DNA from: Salegentibacter mishustinae
Lineage (GTDB): Bacteria; Bacteroidota; Bacteroidia; Flavobacteriales; Flavobacteriaceae
DNA: 64,000 nt
Direction: 5' to 3'
NCBI RefSeq assembly: GCF_002900095.1
Contig: NZ_LLKN01000002.1
Span: forward strand, 1,984,001-2,048,000
Position 1 is the first letter of the stretch, and each line of letters opens with the position of its first letter. This document shows positions 35,723 through 44,842 of the stretch, piece after piece. A program made the position numbers and the translations under genes. The notes under the pieces were generated by a model. It made no database searches. It was given only the letters and a program-made list of their open reading frames with translations, and was not told the DNA's origin.

Positions 35723-36595
35723 TTAATATCCCATACCTATTCCGGTATCTCTTATAATTTTTATTGTTCCTTTTAAAATCTCTTTAGCTATTTTGGTTGA
35801 AAGGTTGCTGCTTAGTTGCACTGTCTTATCCAATACCTGGAAGGTTTTAGGTACTTCTTTTAGCCTTGTGAAACTTTTGTTTTGGGCGATCTGGGGAATT
35901 AATCTATTCCCACTCATCGACCGGTCCACTTCACTCGCTTTTAGATTTACTCCTTTGTATTCCACCCGGAACCCCTGTAGTTGATTGGCTTTATTGATGG
36001 TGGGAATCACTTCAACCTTTTGGGCTTTCATCTTACTGATATATTCATCTAGCGATTTTGGTCTGGACTGAAGTACGCGATCATGTATATTTTTAATTTC
36101 TTGTCGCAAGTGCTTTAATTCGTGTAGTTTTTCCTTTTGTACTTCCCGAACCCTAGTAAGTCCTAATTCTTTAGCAACATTATCTGCGGCTATCTGGCTT
36201 CGTTTTCCGATAAAGCTGTCATTGTAAGCTTTGCCATCAAAACCAATCCTGTTGGTATAGATATGAACGTGAGTATGCGCCTTATCCCGGTGTACAAACC
36301 CAATGGATTGATTGTTTTGCAGGTTCATTTCCTTTAAAAACTTCTTGGCAATCTCTTCCAGATCTGTTTTACTCAGATCCTGTCCATCTTCGATCGTCGG
36401 GCTTACGATAAAGCTTAAGGTATTATTAATACAGCGTTCATTTTGCGACTGGATAATCCTAAACTCTTCGGCTATTTCCGCTGGAGTATCTCCGGCCACG
36501 TGTTCTCTAAGCACAACTTCAGCATCTTTCTCCTGGTTCCAGCCATAGGAGATGGAAACCCTGGTGCCAGAAACGCTATGCCCCTTCCCAATCAT
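35723..36595 (-). CDS. Relaxase (MobA/VirD2-type, MOBP-like)
   Basis: The 290-residue protein has the relaxase layout: an N-terminal part with YGWNQEKDAEVVLREH, a central helix-strand region, and the metal-binding three-His motif HTHVHIY at about residues 108-114 followed by NRIGFDGKAYND. By family it nicks one strand at oriT through a tyrosine and stays bound to the 5' end. The C-terminal 130 residues are basic. Its start overlaps the end of the MobC-like gene by ATGA. No VirB/Tra genes are present, so the element would be mobilized in trans. Confidence 0.9.
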   Translation of the reverse strand: MIGKGHSVSGTRVSISYGWNQEKDAEVVLREHVAGDTPAEIAEEFRIIQSQNERCINNTLSFIVSPTIEDGQDLSKTDLEEIAKKFLKEMNLQNNQSIGFVHRDKAHTHVHIYTNRIGFDGKAYNDSFIGKRSQIAADNVAKELGLTRVREVQKEKLHELKHLRQEIKNIHDRVLQSRPKSLDEYISKMKAQKVEVIPTINKANQLQGFRVEYKGVNLKASEVDRSMSGNRLIPQIAQNKSFTRLKEVPKTFQVLDKTVQLSSNLSTKIAKEILKGTIKIIRDTGIGMGY

Positions 36596-36888
36596 TTTTT
36601 AAAGTTTTTTAAGTGATTCCTGATTTCTCTGGCAAGATCTTCCACTTCCCTGGCCAACTTCGGATCCCGTTTTTTAAACATATTTCCAATACGGGTAAAG
36701 TTATTCTTGTACTGTACCAGCATTTGGTAGGTTTCTACTTGTTCCGGGGTAATTCGTTCTACGATATCTTTATCAAAGGCCGTGGCTCTTATATATTCTG
36801 AAAGGGAAATTCCTGCCCTGGCCGCTCTTCTTTGAAGCAGCTTCTTCTCGTAGATCGAGCAGCGAACCTGGATGTATTCCCTTTTCAT
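36592..36888 (-). CDS. MobC-like relaxosome accessory protein
   Basis: The 98-residue protein begins with a ribbon-helix-helix-like segment (YIQVRCSIYEKKLLQRRAAR then ISLSEYIRATAFD) and ends with MLVQYKNNFTRIGNMFKKRD and a basic helix, the pattern of MobC/MbpC accessory proteins. These bind near oriT, help melt the nic region and recruit the relaxase. It overlaps the relaxase gene by four bases. The oriT-like hairpin lies 36 bases upstream of its start, where such proteins are expected to bind. Confidence 0.85.
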   Translation of the reverse strand: MKREYIQVRCSIYEKKLLQRRAARAGISLSEYIRATAFDKDIVERITPEQVETYQMLVQYKNNFTRIGNMFKKRDPKLAREVEDLAREIRNHLKNFKK

Positions 36889-36923
36889 TTTTTCGTTTTA
36901 AAATCTTTGCAACCATCGGGCGC

Positions 36924-36960
36924 AAAGCAAGATTGTCATTACAATGACACATCTTGCTTT
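36924..36960. promoter_or_regulatory. Candidate oriT hairpin
   Basis: An almost perfect 37-bp inverted repeat: AAAGCAAGAT (36924-36933) pairs with ATCTTGCTTT (36951-36960), and the inner arms TGTCATT and AATGACA pair around a 2-base loop, with a single unpaired C. It is upstream of the mobC-relaxase operon, the usual place for oriT in Bacteroidota mobilizable elements. It could also be an operator or terminator, though there is no adjoining T run on the coding side beyond the arm itself. The nic site is not identified. Confidence 0.55.
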
Positions 36961-37012
36961 TCCCTTTCAACTGAAATTCTCCGATAGGGGTTCCCTATTT
37001 ACCAAAGCCTCA

Positions 37013-37882
37013 TTATTTTAAAGTCAGGGATTTTTCAGCTTTCAATTTTTCATTTAGATCTATATAGTCACAGTAGGAATTGCTGCAATCAGTCACATTC
37101 TGAAACTGATTTAAAAGCGAGCCAGCTGCTTTTTTACCTGCCGGATCATTATCCAGATAAAGCAGGGCCTTTTCATATTTAGGGATGAGCATTTTTATCC
37201 TTTCCAAAAAAGCCAGGGAGTTTAAAATGATGCAATCTGAATTTTGTACTAAGTCTTCATCAATAGTAGCCAGGGAAAGAAAATCAAACATCCCCTCCGT
37301 GATGATTAACTGCTTAGATTGTCTTTCAAAAAATGAAAAGGTTTTTGGTCTACTGGAAGTTTTAAAGTATTTATTTCTAAGTTCCCAGCCTCTTTTATAA
37401 TTTTCAAGGCCAAGTGCAAAAAACCGTTTTCCTCTACAGCGATACCAAACCTGCGTGCAGTATTTTCTACCAATCTCATATGGTATATTGCGTGAATGCA
37501 GATAATCAATTAATGCTTTCAGGTGAATAATTTGAACGTCCAGGATACTAATTTCTGGTTCCTTAGAAATAGGTTCAATATTCGGCGGGCTAAAAGAAAG
37601 AGAGCTCATATCGTTCTTTAAAAATTCCAGGGTTTCCCTTACAGACCAGGATTTCATAAGCATAATGAGATCAATAGTATTCCCTCCTGTTCCTAACCCG
37701 AAGTCAAACCATAAATTTTTAATCAAAGAGACGCTAAAAGAGGCTTGCGTTTCTGACCGCAGGGGACTCAGAAACCAAGCTTCTTTTTCCGTTGTCCTGG
37801 TGGGAAAGTGCCCTAATTTTGCAAGCGTTTTTACGATGCAAATATTACGGGCACTTTTACACGATAAGTTATTTAAGTTCAT
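37013..37882 (-). CDS. Toprim-domain primase-like protein
   Basis: The 289-residue protein has an N-terminal region like the CHC2 primase domain (AWFLSPLRSETQASFSV, NLWFDFGLGTGGNTIDL) but without the usual cysteines and histidine, and a Toprim domain with LIITEGMFDFLSL (about 190) and LLYLDNDPAGKKAAG (about 240), which hold the metal-binding Glu and Asp-x-Asp. Such proteins occur in Bacteroidota mobilizable islands, where they prime complementary-strand synthesis. It lies between the mobilization genes and the VapE-like gene on the same strand. Confidence 0.85.
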   Translation of the reverse strand: MNLNNLSCKSARNICIVKTLAKLGHFPTRTTEKEAWFLSPLRSETQASFSVSLIKNLWFDFGLGTGGNTIDLIMLMKSWSVRETLEFLKNDMSSLSFSPPNIEPISKEPEISILDVQIIHLKALIDYLHSRNIPYEIGRKYCTQVWYRCRGKRFFALGLENYKRGWELRNKYFKTSSRPKTFSFFERQSKQLIITEGMFDFLSLATIDEDLVQNSDCIILNSLAFLERIKMLIPKYEKALLYLDNDPAGKKAAGSLLNQFQNVTDCSNSYCDYIDLNEKLKAEKSLTLK

Positions 37883-37900
37883 TTTTTGATTTTTTAGTTA

Positions 37901-38077
37901 CCTATTTACCCAAGGCTTATAAACACTGGGTTTTAATTCTTTTTTTGCTGTTTTTCCTATCTACCATAATTACCCTGAGAGTAGATAGGGTAGATAGTTT
38001 TTGATATCTATTTACCCAGTGAAACTCCCTTTGTTTATAGCCTCTTCAGGGCTTTTGGGTAATTAGGGTAAATAGAT
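37901..38077. repeat. Iteron-like TATTTACCC repeats between primase and helicase genes
   Basis: Copies of CTATTTACCC or its inverse occur at 37902-37911, 38008-38017 and 38066-38075 (GGGTAAATAG), with a related GGGTAGATAG at 37988-37997; a further CTATTTACC is at 36993. Two copies form an exact 12-bp inverted repeat, ATCTATTTACCC (38006-38017) and GGGTAAATAGAT (38066-38077). The 199-bp gap has no gene. This arrangement beside a primase and a helicase gene resembles a replication origin or an autoregulatory site. Confidence 0.5.
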
Positions 38078-38081
38078 TTTA

Positions 38082-39263
38082 TTAAAATTCTAAAGGAGAG
38101 GTCTTGAACCTTTGTTTGATCAGATAACCATAACTCCCATTTTGAGATGATTTTACCCTTTCATAATTCTGAGCTTTTAGAGCTCTTCCCATATAGTACA
38201 TGTTCAATCGCGGATTGATACAATTTAGCGCTAGCACTATATCTGAGGCCGTTTTAAAGTCGGCGGGATCTGAACTCTTGCGATAGTATTTACAGAGCAG
38301 TTCTTCTTCCATACTGGCTTCCCGGTAAGTCTTGTTCCTTTCTTCATTTGCAATGATATCCTCCAGGGTCATTTCCGGGTTAAATTGTTCATCTACATAG
38401 GCTAAATAATAAGCCTGAGCCCATACTTTGTCTATATCTACTTCCCGGGAGTAAGCGAAATCAATCTTACCAATAAGCTCAAAACATAGCCAACGCACAG
38501 AACCGGTTTCATCATTAAGAAAGGTGGCTCTGTTTGTAGATCCTATAAAACTGCAGATCCTTCGCAGGTTTGAGTTTTTACGATCATAAGGCAGCCTTTC
38601 ATTGATCATCGTTTTTGAGAAATAAGCTTTAAGCGCATTTATTTCTTTTCTGGCCAGCACAGATAATTCATCCAGATTGATGATAAAATTTCTGATAAGC
38701 TGAATCCTGGCGTCTTTATCTGTGGTCATATCTTCAGCAAAATACTTTGATAAAGCCGGTGGACAGAGAAACCTGCACCAGGTTGATTTTCCAGAGTTTT
38801 GTTCTGAATGCACTAAAACCAAACATTGCTTATTGAAGTAATTTTCATCCAATGTACCCTTAACTGTTCGCACCAGCCATTTTCTGAAATGATAAAGAAA
38901 TTGTTCAGGTTCTTTAGCCGGAAGGTAGGAAGCGAGTGTTCTTATATGATCTCCACCAACCCATTTTGGAAGCTTATCAAAGTATTCCGCAATGGGGTTA
39001 AATCTGGGAATTAGATTAGACCGTAAATAGATGTCCAGTTTACCCGGATTAATCTCAATGTTCGATTTCGCTAATTCTATAAGTAGAGAATTCACTTCAA
39101 AATCTTCCCAGATATTGGACTCCTTAATCCGTATCTGAAACTCGTGAGATATTTCATTAAACCTGATATCATATTTATCAGAAACATACTCCTCCACGGC
39201 ATCATAGATCGTTTTTTTCTTCTGCTCAGCAACCTGATAGAGTTTGGATTCAAATTTCTTCAT
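38082..39263 (-). CDS. VapE/VirE-family helicase-like ATPase
   Basis: The 393-residue protein has the virulence-associated-E domain: PKWVGGDHIRTLASYLPA, P-loop VHSEQNSGKSTW (about 156), Walker B FIINLDELSVL (about 195), IGSTNRATFLNDETGSVRW and a C-terminal winged-helix-like tail. These SF3-like ATPases act with a primase in the replication of phage satellites and mobile islands. It is 199 bases upstream of the primase gene and 11 bases downstream of the HTH gene, in a conserved order HTH-VapE-primase-MobC-relaxase known from Bacteroidota islands. Confidence 0.85.
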   Translation of the reverse strand: MKKFESKLYQVAEQKKKTIYDAVEEYVSDKYDIRFNEISHEFQIRIKESNIWEDFEVNSLLIELAKSNIEINPGKLDIYLRSNLIPRFNPIAEYFDKLPKWVGGDHIRTLASYLPAKEPEQFLYHFRKWLVRTVKGTLDENYFNKQCLVLVHSEQNSGKSTWCRFLCPPALSKYFAEDMTTDKDARIQLIRNFIINLDELSVLARKEINALKAYFSKTMINERLPYDRKNSNLRRICSFIGSTNRATFLNDETGSVRWLCFELIGKIDFAYSREVDIDKVWAQAYYLAYVDEQFNPEMTLEDIIANEERNKTYREASMEEELLCKYYRKSSDPADFKTASDIVLALNCINPRLNMYYMGRALKAQNYERVKSSQNGSYGYLIKQRFKTSPLEF

Positions 39264-39274
39264 AACCCAAGGCT

Positions 39275-39562
39275 TTAAAACCTTTTATTTCTAAAGGTAT
39301 ATTCCACTGCTCCTCTCTTAATTTCATCTTTAGAAGAATGACTATTATTAAGTAGCCAGTTATCCAGTTTTTCACGTGAGAAAAAGATTAATTTACCTTT
39401 GGGTTTAGAAAATGGAATTTCTCCCCTGGCGGTAAGTTTGTACATATAACTTCTTGAAATTCCTGTATAATCACAGGCCTGGTCAAAAGTCAATACGGCT
39501 TTTTGAGCGCGGACTAATTTCTCTATACGGTCCAGTTGCTCTAACATTTTTAGTTCGTTCAT
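39275..39562 (-). CDS. Excisionase-type helix-turn-helix protein
   Basis: The 95-residue protein from ATG 39562 has an N-terminal coiled coil (MLEQLDRIEKLVRAQKAV), then a MerR/HTH_17 domain: LTFDQACDYTGISRSYMYKL, then GEIPFSKPKGKLIFFSREKLDNW. This winged HTH is shared by excisionases and by regulators of Bacteroidota islands. An upstream in-frame start at 39625 exists but adds an atypical leader. It is the first gene of the replication/mobilization run. It probably controls excision or the replication genes; the palindromes at 39658 and 39891 are candidate targets. Confidence 0.85.
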   Translation of the reverse strand: MNELKMLEQLDRIEKLVRAQKAVLTFDQACDYTGISRSYMYKLTARGEIPFSKPKGKLIFFSREKLDNWLLNNSHSSKDEIKRGAVEYTFRNKRF

Positions 39563-39657
39563 TTTTGAAAAATTTAAGATAGAAAATGAACAAAAGCGCT
39601 TTTGTAATTCGAATTCTGGAACCAAAACTAAGATGGGAAATAATAGGATGTGTATGC

Positions 39658-39678
39658 TTTACATACCACGTATGTAAA
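39658..39678. promoter_or_regulatory. Palindrome upstream of HTH gene
   Basis: TTTACATAC (39658-39666) and GTATGTAAA (39670-39678) form a perfect 9-bp inverted repeat around CAC. It is 96 bases upstream of the excisionase-type HTH gene start. It is probably an operator. Confidence 0.5.
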
Positions 39679-39890
39679 ATACCAGGTTAGGTATACAATA
39701 GGGTTAATAAGGAAAAGTAGGAATTAAAAGTTATATGTAAGCACATATAAAATGGACAAGATTCTGCATATTATATGTCCATGCATACAATCCTGCAGTA
39801 ATTAAATTTACACAGACAGATAAATTTGGTTCTCCATTACATTCTATTGAAAAATTGTGCTAAAGTATATGTCTGTTCAAACATCTAGCC

Positions 39891-39909
39891 TGTTCACGAT
39901 TCGTGAACA
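39891..39909. promoter_or_regulatory. Palindrome TGTTCACGA-T-TCGTGAACA
   Basis: A perfect 9-bp inverted repeat around a single T. A half-site CTGTTCA also lies at 39873-39879. It sits in the 483-bp divergent gap between the HTH gene and the lipoprotein gene at 40046. A homodimeric repressor or activator site is likely; the binding protein is unknown. The rest of this gap holds no gene. Confidence 0.55.
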
Positions 39910-39988
39910 TTAAAAAACCTGAACAAAAATTTAACCAGTGTAAGATAAATGACAAACCTTCAAACTAATTAAGAATACATCGTTTTTC

Positions 39989-40006
39989 AAACTAATAAAT
40001 TAGTTT
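39989..40006. promoter_or_regulatory. Palindrome just upstream of the EreA/ChaN-like lipoprotein gene
   Basis: AAACTAAT (39989-39996) and ATTAGTTT (39999-40006) form a perfect inverted repeat around AA, 39 bases before the start codon at 40046. A further CAAACTAATT stands at 39961. TATATTGC follows at 40008-40015, where a -7 box would be expected, so this may be an operator over the promoter. Confidence 0.45.
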
Positions 40007-40045
40007 TATATTGCCAACTACCGAAATACTTAGCTTTTAAAGTTT

Positions 40046-41683
40046 ATGAAAAAATCATTTCTTTTTTTATTCATCATATTTCTTTTAGTTTCCTGTCAAC
40101 CATATCATCCTTTAAGTAAACATAATTACTATAATCGAAGTAGACTATATAATGAACCACTGGAGCTTCAAGTGCAATACTTCGGTGATATTCAATTAAA
40201 ATCTTTAAGCGACCTACCCTCCAGGGAAATCAAACGAAAAATTAAAGACGTTGAAGACGTAAAGGCTAAGGATCTATTAGCTTACGGCACCACTAATGTA
40301 AACCCGGAATACGAGGTCTTCCTATTTATCAAGGAAAATATCAGGAAAGTCAACGCGGGTAAAGGAACTTTGATTTCTAAAGATACTATATCCAGATCGG
40401 TACTTTTTAAAAAAGAAAATCCAGATCAAACGGCTTATTTATATATCAAGGCGAAAAACAACAATAATAGTTTAAACTCCCTCGTGAACGATGGAGAATC
40501 TATCATAAATTCGCATTCAACCGGTAAGGAAGGAAAAGAAAAGCTCACTTATAATAAAGTTTTCAATGCAGTCAAAAATTCCCCCAATTACCTAAAGGTA
40601 AGAAAGGAATTAAATACTGCGCCTGTAGAAGAAAGTGATGCCAATGAGTGGATGCAATTCCAGTACCTGGCTACCATAAATTCCCTTTTCTCAAACAATG
40701 ATACGTATAAGGGGCAAATCGAAAATTTCGAGAAAAATCGAAGAGAACAATTAAAACCAATCCTAGATACCCTATTGCAAAACTCAGAGATCATAATAAA
40801 TAAAGAAGTTACCGATGAAATTTCCGAATTAGCCAAAACTAAAAGGGTGGTGATGCTTAATGAAAATCACTGGTATCCAAAACATAGATTATTCGCAATA
40901 TTATTATTGAAAAAATTAAAAAAGAGTGGTTATACGCATTTGGCATTAGAAGCACTTTTCCCAAACCAGGATCAAAAAATAAACGAAAGAGGATATCCTA
41001 CTTTTAGTTCAGGGTATTATATAAGAGAACCCAATTTTGGTAAGCTAATTCGTAAGGCTAAAGAATTGGGTTTTGTAATCATTGGCTATGAGAATGAAAA
41101 TCAGGAGATCAACAGGGAACTAGGCCAGGCTCAAAACCTTCAAAAAATCCTGGAAGAGCATCCGAATTATAAAATCTTTGTCTATGCCGGGCTGGATCAT
41201 ATTCTTGAAGAAGAAACCAAATCCGGTAAACGAATGGCTGTGTATTTTAAAGAACTTACAGGAATTGACCCGCTAACTATTAACCAGGCTGATATGGTAG
41301 GAAACACTCAAAATGAATTGAATTTGATACCTCAAAACCTGGTAAACTCCTTTGAGAAACTAGATAAGGCAGTTGATTTTTTTGTGATCAATAACCTAAA
41401 ATTTAGTTCTCAAGACAGCATAGTCGGGGAAAATAACACTCAGAAACTCACCATTAAATCACATCGATTTGAGGAACTAAATGCTGAAGAAGTACTCATA
41501 AAAATATATAAGGAATCTGAATATGACATCTATAAAAGTGGAAGTATTCCAGTACGAGCAACTTTAAAAAAACCGTCTGACAAATCGATAAGTTTTAAGC
41601 TACCACCAGGAAACTATACTATTCATTTTAGCTCTTTAGAAAATGATAACATCATTATATTTAATAAAACTATTGATTTTTAG
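40046..41683 (+). CDS. Lipoprotein with EreA/ChaN-like (TIKI superfamily) domain
   Basis: The 545-residue protein has a lipoprotein signal (LVSCQ, Cys about 17), an unfamiliar N-terminal half (20-260), and a C-terminal domain with KTKRVVMLNENHWYPKHRLF, THLALEALF, IIGYENENQE and IFVYAGLDHILEE. The E/N-x-H repeats are characteristic of the EreA/ChaN-like fold, whose members include erythromycin esterases, haem-binding ChaN and TIKI-type proteases. It would sit in the outer membrane or periplasm. It is convergent with the nutrient locus and preceded by palindromes. It could be a hydrolase or metalloprotease; the substrate is unknown. Confidence 0.65.
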   Translation: MKKSFLFLFIIFLLVSCQPYHPLSKHNYYNRSRLYNEPLELQVQYFGDIQLKSLSDLPSREIKRKIKDVEDVKAKDLLAYGTTNVNPEYEVFLFIKENIRKVNAGKGTLISKDTISRSVLFKKENPDQTAYLYIKAKNNNNSLNSLVNDGESIINSHSTGKEGKEKLTYNKVFNAVKNSPNYLKVRKELNTAPVEESDANEWMQFQYLATINSLFSNNDTYKGQIENFEKNRREQLKPILDTLLQNSEIIINKEVTDEISELAKTKRVVMLNENHWYPKHRLFAILLLKKLKKSGYTHLALEALFPNQDQKINERGYPTFSSGYYIREPNFGKLIRKAKELGFVIIGYENENQEINRELGQAQNLQKILEEHPNYKIFVYAGLDHILEEETKSGKRMAVYFKELTGIDPLTINQADMVGNTQNELNLIPQNLVNSFEKLDKAVDFFVINNLKFSSQDSIVGENNTQKLTIKSHRFEELNAEEVLIKIYKESEYDIYKSGSIPVRATLKKPSDKSISFKLPPGNYTIHFSSLENDNIIIFNKTIDF

Positions 41684-41735
41684 TAGATTACCTAAATTTT
41701 ATCTCAGCTCTTTAGGCTATAATAATTAGCTCAGT

Positions 41736-42980
41736 CTAGAATTTTCTATGTAAAGAGAAGGGTTCAAGTTTTATGCTAGGTTCTTTCTCCGAAATTAACT
41801 GACTCACTAATTTTCCGGTTATAGGACCTAAGCTCCACCCAATCATTGCATGCCCAGTAGCAATAGTTATATTTTGGTATCTATGGGATTTCCCTATATA
41901 TGGTAAACCATCAGGAGAAACAGGCCGCAGCCCCGACCTTACGTTTTTCATCTCTTTATCTGTTATATTTACATCTTTGTAATAAGTTTGGGCTGCTTTT
42001 TTTATAGCTGAAACTCTTTCTGATCGTATAATTTCATTTTGGCCTGAGAATTCCATAGTGCCAGCAAACCTGGTAAAACCATCCATAGGTGTAACCGCAA
42101 CTTTTACTTCGGTTAAGATTGTAGGAATACTAATTTTATTTGCGGTAAAAGAGTCTATACTATAGCCTTTTCCTCCCTGCAAAGTTAAATTAAGACCAAG
42201 CTTTTTAGCCAAATTAGAACTCCAGCTTCCCGCAGACAATACAAATTCATCACCATCATAAAATGATTTAGAAGTTCGAATACCCAAAATTTTATTATCC
42301 TCGGTTTTAATTTCTGTAACCTCTTCTTCCGTATTAATTTCCACCCCCAGCTTCAGTAAATATTCATAGAAGTTTTTCATAAAATGATTGGGAGTGGTAT
42401 GTGAATTATTTATATAGTGTACCGCGCCAGCTATTTTATCTGAAAGGGAAGGTTGTAAATCCAGGATTTCATCACGTGATAAAAAATTTACATTAACACC
42501 TTCATTTTCTATTTTCTTACCTTTCTCTATTTCTTCTTTTTCACATTTTCGGGAAGCAAAAACAGACAGTAGGCCTTTTTTATCGTAGTGAGGTTGAAAT
42601 TCAACTAAATCCAGTAATTCTTCGTATAGCCGTTGACTTTCCGAAAGAAGTTCCTTTAGAACGGGAATTGACCTTTCTACGCGAAATTTTGTAGACGATT
42701 TTCTAAATTTCCACGCCCAGTTAAAGAATTCTGGGTCCCATCTTGGTTTAATATAAAATGGACTGGATTTATTCCACATCATCTTTAGCCCTTTGTTTAT
42801 CATTCCTGGAGAGGCTAATGAAAGGATATGACTGGGTGCTATAAATCCTGCGTTAATATTTGAAGCTCCTTTGGTGAGATCTCCTTTCTCTATAACAGTA
42901 ACTGAATAGCCTTCTTTTTTAAGGTAGTAGGCAGAGCATAGCCCTATAATTCCACCTCCTATTACTATTACTCTTTTCAT
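41736..42980 (-). CDS. FAD-dependent D-amino-acid dehydrogenase (DadA-like)
   Basis: The 414-residue DAO-family protein starts with the Rossmann motif VIVIGGGIIGLCSAYYL, followed by GASNINAGFIAPS and a C-terminal MRSGLRPVSPDGLPYIG-like segment (NVRSGLRPVSPDG) and ATGHAMIGWSLGPITG. DadA-type enzymes oxidize D-amino acids to keto acids and pass electrons to quinone on the inner membrane. It is the last gene of the nutrient operon, 34 bases after the gamma-glutamyltransferase stop, which suits a role in using D-amino acids released by the preceding enzymes. Hydroxyproline epimerase-linked dehydrogenases are close relatives, so the exact substrate is open. Confidence 0.8.
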   Translation of the reverse strand: MKRVIVIGGGIIGLCSAYYLKKEGYSVTVIEKGDLTKGASNINAGFIAPSHILSLASPGMINKGLKMMWNKSSPFYIKPRWDPEFFNWAWKFRKSSTKFRVERSIPVLKELLSESQRLYEELLDLVEFQPHYDKKGLLSVFASRKCEKEEIEKGKKIENEGVNVNFLSRDEILDLQPSLSDKIAGAVHYINNSHTTPNHFMKNFYEYLLKLGVEINTEEEVTEIKTEDNKILGIRTSKSFYDGDEFVLSAGSWSSNLAKKLGLNLTLQGGKGYSIDSFTANKISIPTILTEVKVAVTPMDGFTRFAGTMEFSGQNEIIRSERVSAIKKAAQTYYKDVNITDKEMKNVRSGLRPVSPDGLPYIGKSHRYQNITIATGHAMIGWSLGPITGKLVSQLISEKEPSIKLEPFSLHRKF

Positions 42981-43014
42981 TTTAACCGCTTTAGCTGATA
43001 TAAATTACTAAAAT

Positions 43015-44742
43015 TTATTCCAATCCCATAGCCCAATCATCACCTCGTGGATCAGCTGCGCCCTCATAGCTACCGTCGGGATTCACCAAAATAGCATCGA
43101 CTTTTCCTATGGAGCCTCGAGTTTTAACTTTATGTCCCATTTTCTTCAATTCTTCAATTACTTCCTGATCTATGGCATTTTTTTCCATATAAATTTGATC
43201 CGGTTTCCATTGATGATGAAATCTTTTTTCGGAAACCGCTTCAGTCATGCTCATCCCGTGGTCAATAACATTTAATATAGTTTGATAAACAGAGGTAATA
43301 ATCGTAGATCCTCCTGGTGTACCTACTACCATAAATAATTCCCCATCCTTTTCAATTAATGTTGGCGTCATAGCACTAAGCATTCGTTTCCCGGGCTGAA
43401 TGGAATTTGCGGCACCGCCTAAAAGGCCGTATTTATTTGGAACACCGGGTTTACTGCTAAAATCGTCCATTTCATTGTTCATTAGAAAACCAGCACCTTC
43501 CACAAAAACTTTAGATCCGTAAGCTGAATTAATGGTAGTTGTAAGTGAAACTGCATTGCCCTGGCCGTCAATTATTGAGTAATGGGTGGTCTCCTCACTT
43601 TCAGCAATATTGTCAAGTTCCATTGCTCTTATTTCCTGGCTGGAAGTTGCTTGAGATAAATCGATTTCCCCTGCCCGCTCTTCAATATAATCATCGGCTA
43701 AAAGTTCATCTATTGGAACATCCCAGAAATCTGAATCTCCCAGGTGTTTGGCCCTATCTGCATAGACTCTTCTTTCTGCTTCAGTCATTATATGAATAGT
43801 CTTAGCCGATTTAGAGCCGTACTTAGAAATTGGAAAGTGTTCTGATATTTTGAGTAATTGTACCAACGCTATTCCTCCACTGCTTGAAGGTGCCATACTG
43901 TAAATTTTGTGCCCGCTATAATTTCCTTTAACAGGTTTTCTCCAGGTAGATTTATAGTTCTTCAAATCTTCAAGCTCTATAATCCCATTTCCTGCCTTCA
44001 TTTCGGCCACAAGGAGCTCAGCTGTTTTTCCTTCATAAAATCCGGCCCTACCATTATTTTTTATACGTTTTAGGGTAGCTGCGAGATCTTTTTGAACTAA
44101 AAGATCACCTTCTTTCCACTCGGTTTTCTTTATTAGTTTGACCGTCCTGGGATTTCGGTTATTCTCTAAAAAAACCTTTTTATAATTATTATAATTTCTA
44201 GCCTGGTGTGCGGTAATTTTAAATCCTTTGTTCGCTAATTTAATAGCCGGTGTAATCAACTCTTCAAAAGAAAGTGTACCGAAACGCTCGTGTGCGGTAA
44301 ACATTCCATCAACCGAGCCAGGTACACCCGAAGCTTTTTGTCCATAAAGGCTTTGTCCTTCAATTACATTGCCTTCCTCATCCAGATACATATCTTCGTG
44401 AGCTGCAGCTGGTGCCATTTCCCGAAAATCCAGTGATGAAATTTCGCCGGAATTTTCTCTATACATTAAAAAACCTCCTCCTCCAAGATTTCCAGCTGAG
44501 GGATAAACCACTGCGAGAGCAAAGTGAACACCGACCATAGCATCTATGGCATTCCCGCCTTTTTTTAGTATTTCATATCCTACTCTGGTAGCTTCCGGAT
44601 GTGCGCTCACAATCATTCCGTTTTTAGCAAAGGCTGTTTTTCCGGAATTGGAAGTTTCGGTAAATACTTTGGTAGCATCTGCACAGCCCAGAAGACAAAC
44701 AGAAATTAAAATATGAACTAGAATTCTTGAGTAAACTTTCAT
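43015..44742 (-). CDS. ggt: Gamma-glutamyltransferase, lipoprotein type
   Basis: The 575-residue precursor has a lipoprotein signal (VCLLGC, Cys about 20), the N-terminal GGNAIDAMVGVHFALAVVYP and GGGGFLMY, and the autoprocessing site TTHYSIIDGQGNAVSLTTTIN, where the second Thr (about 387) becomes the nucleophile of the small subunit. GGT cleaves or transfers gamma-glutamyl groups, for example from glutathione or poly-gamma-glutamate, outside the inner membrane. Length is normal for the family. A 100-base gap separates it from the deacylase gene upstream, with no terminator seen. Confidence 0.9.
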   Translation of the reverse strand: MKVYSRILVHILISVCLLGCADATKVFTETSNSGKTAFAKNGMIVSAHPEATRVGYEILKKGGNAIDAMVGVHFALAVVYPSAGNLGGGGFLMYRENSGEISSLDFREMAPAAAHEDMYLDEEGNVIEGQSLYGQKASGVPGSVDGMFTAHERFGTLSFEELITPAIKLANKGFKITAHQARNYNNYKKVFLENNRNPRTVKLIKKTEWKEGDLLVQKDLAATLKRIKNNGRAGFYEGKTAELLVAEMKAGNGIIELEDLKNYKSTWRKPVKGNYSGHKIYSMAPSSSGGIALVQLLKISEHFPISKYGSKSAKTIHIMTEAERRVYADRAKHLGDSDFWDVPIDELLADDYIEERAGEIDLSQATSSQEIRAMELDNIAESEETTHYSIIDGQGNAVSLTTTINSAYGSKVFVEGAGFLMNNEMDDFSSKPGVPNKYGLLGGAANSIQPGKRMLSAMTPTLIEKDGELFMVVGTPGGSTIITSVYQTILNVIDHGMSMTEAVSEKRFHHQWKPDQIYMEKNAIDQEVIEELKKMGHKVKTRGSIGKVDAILVNPDGSYEGAADPRGDDWAMGLE

Positions 44743-44842
44743 TAGAAAAATGAATTTTTGATTATTGACGTTTCTTATTCCCTGTGCAGAGTAATTTATT
44801 TCAAAACCTTATTAAAATTATAGGTACGAGTTCCTACTTAAA

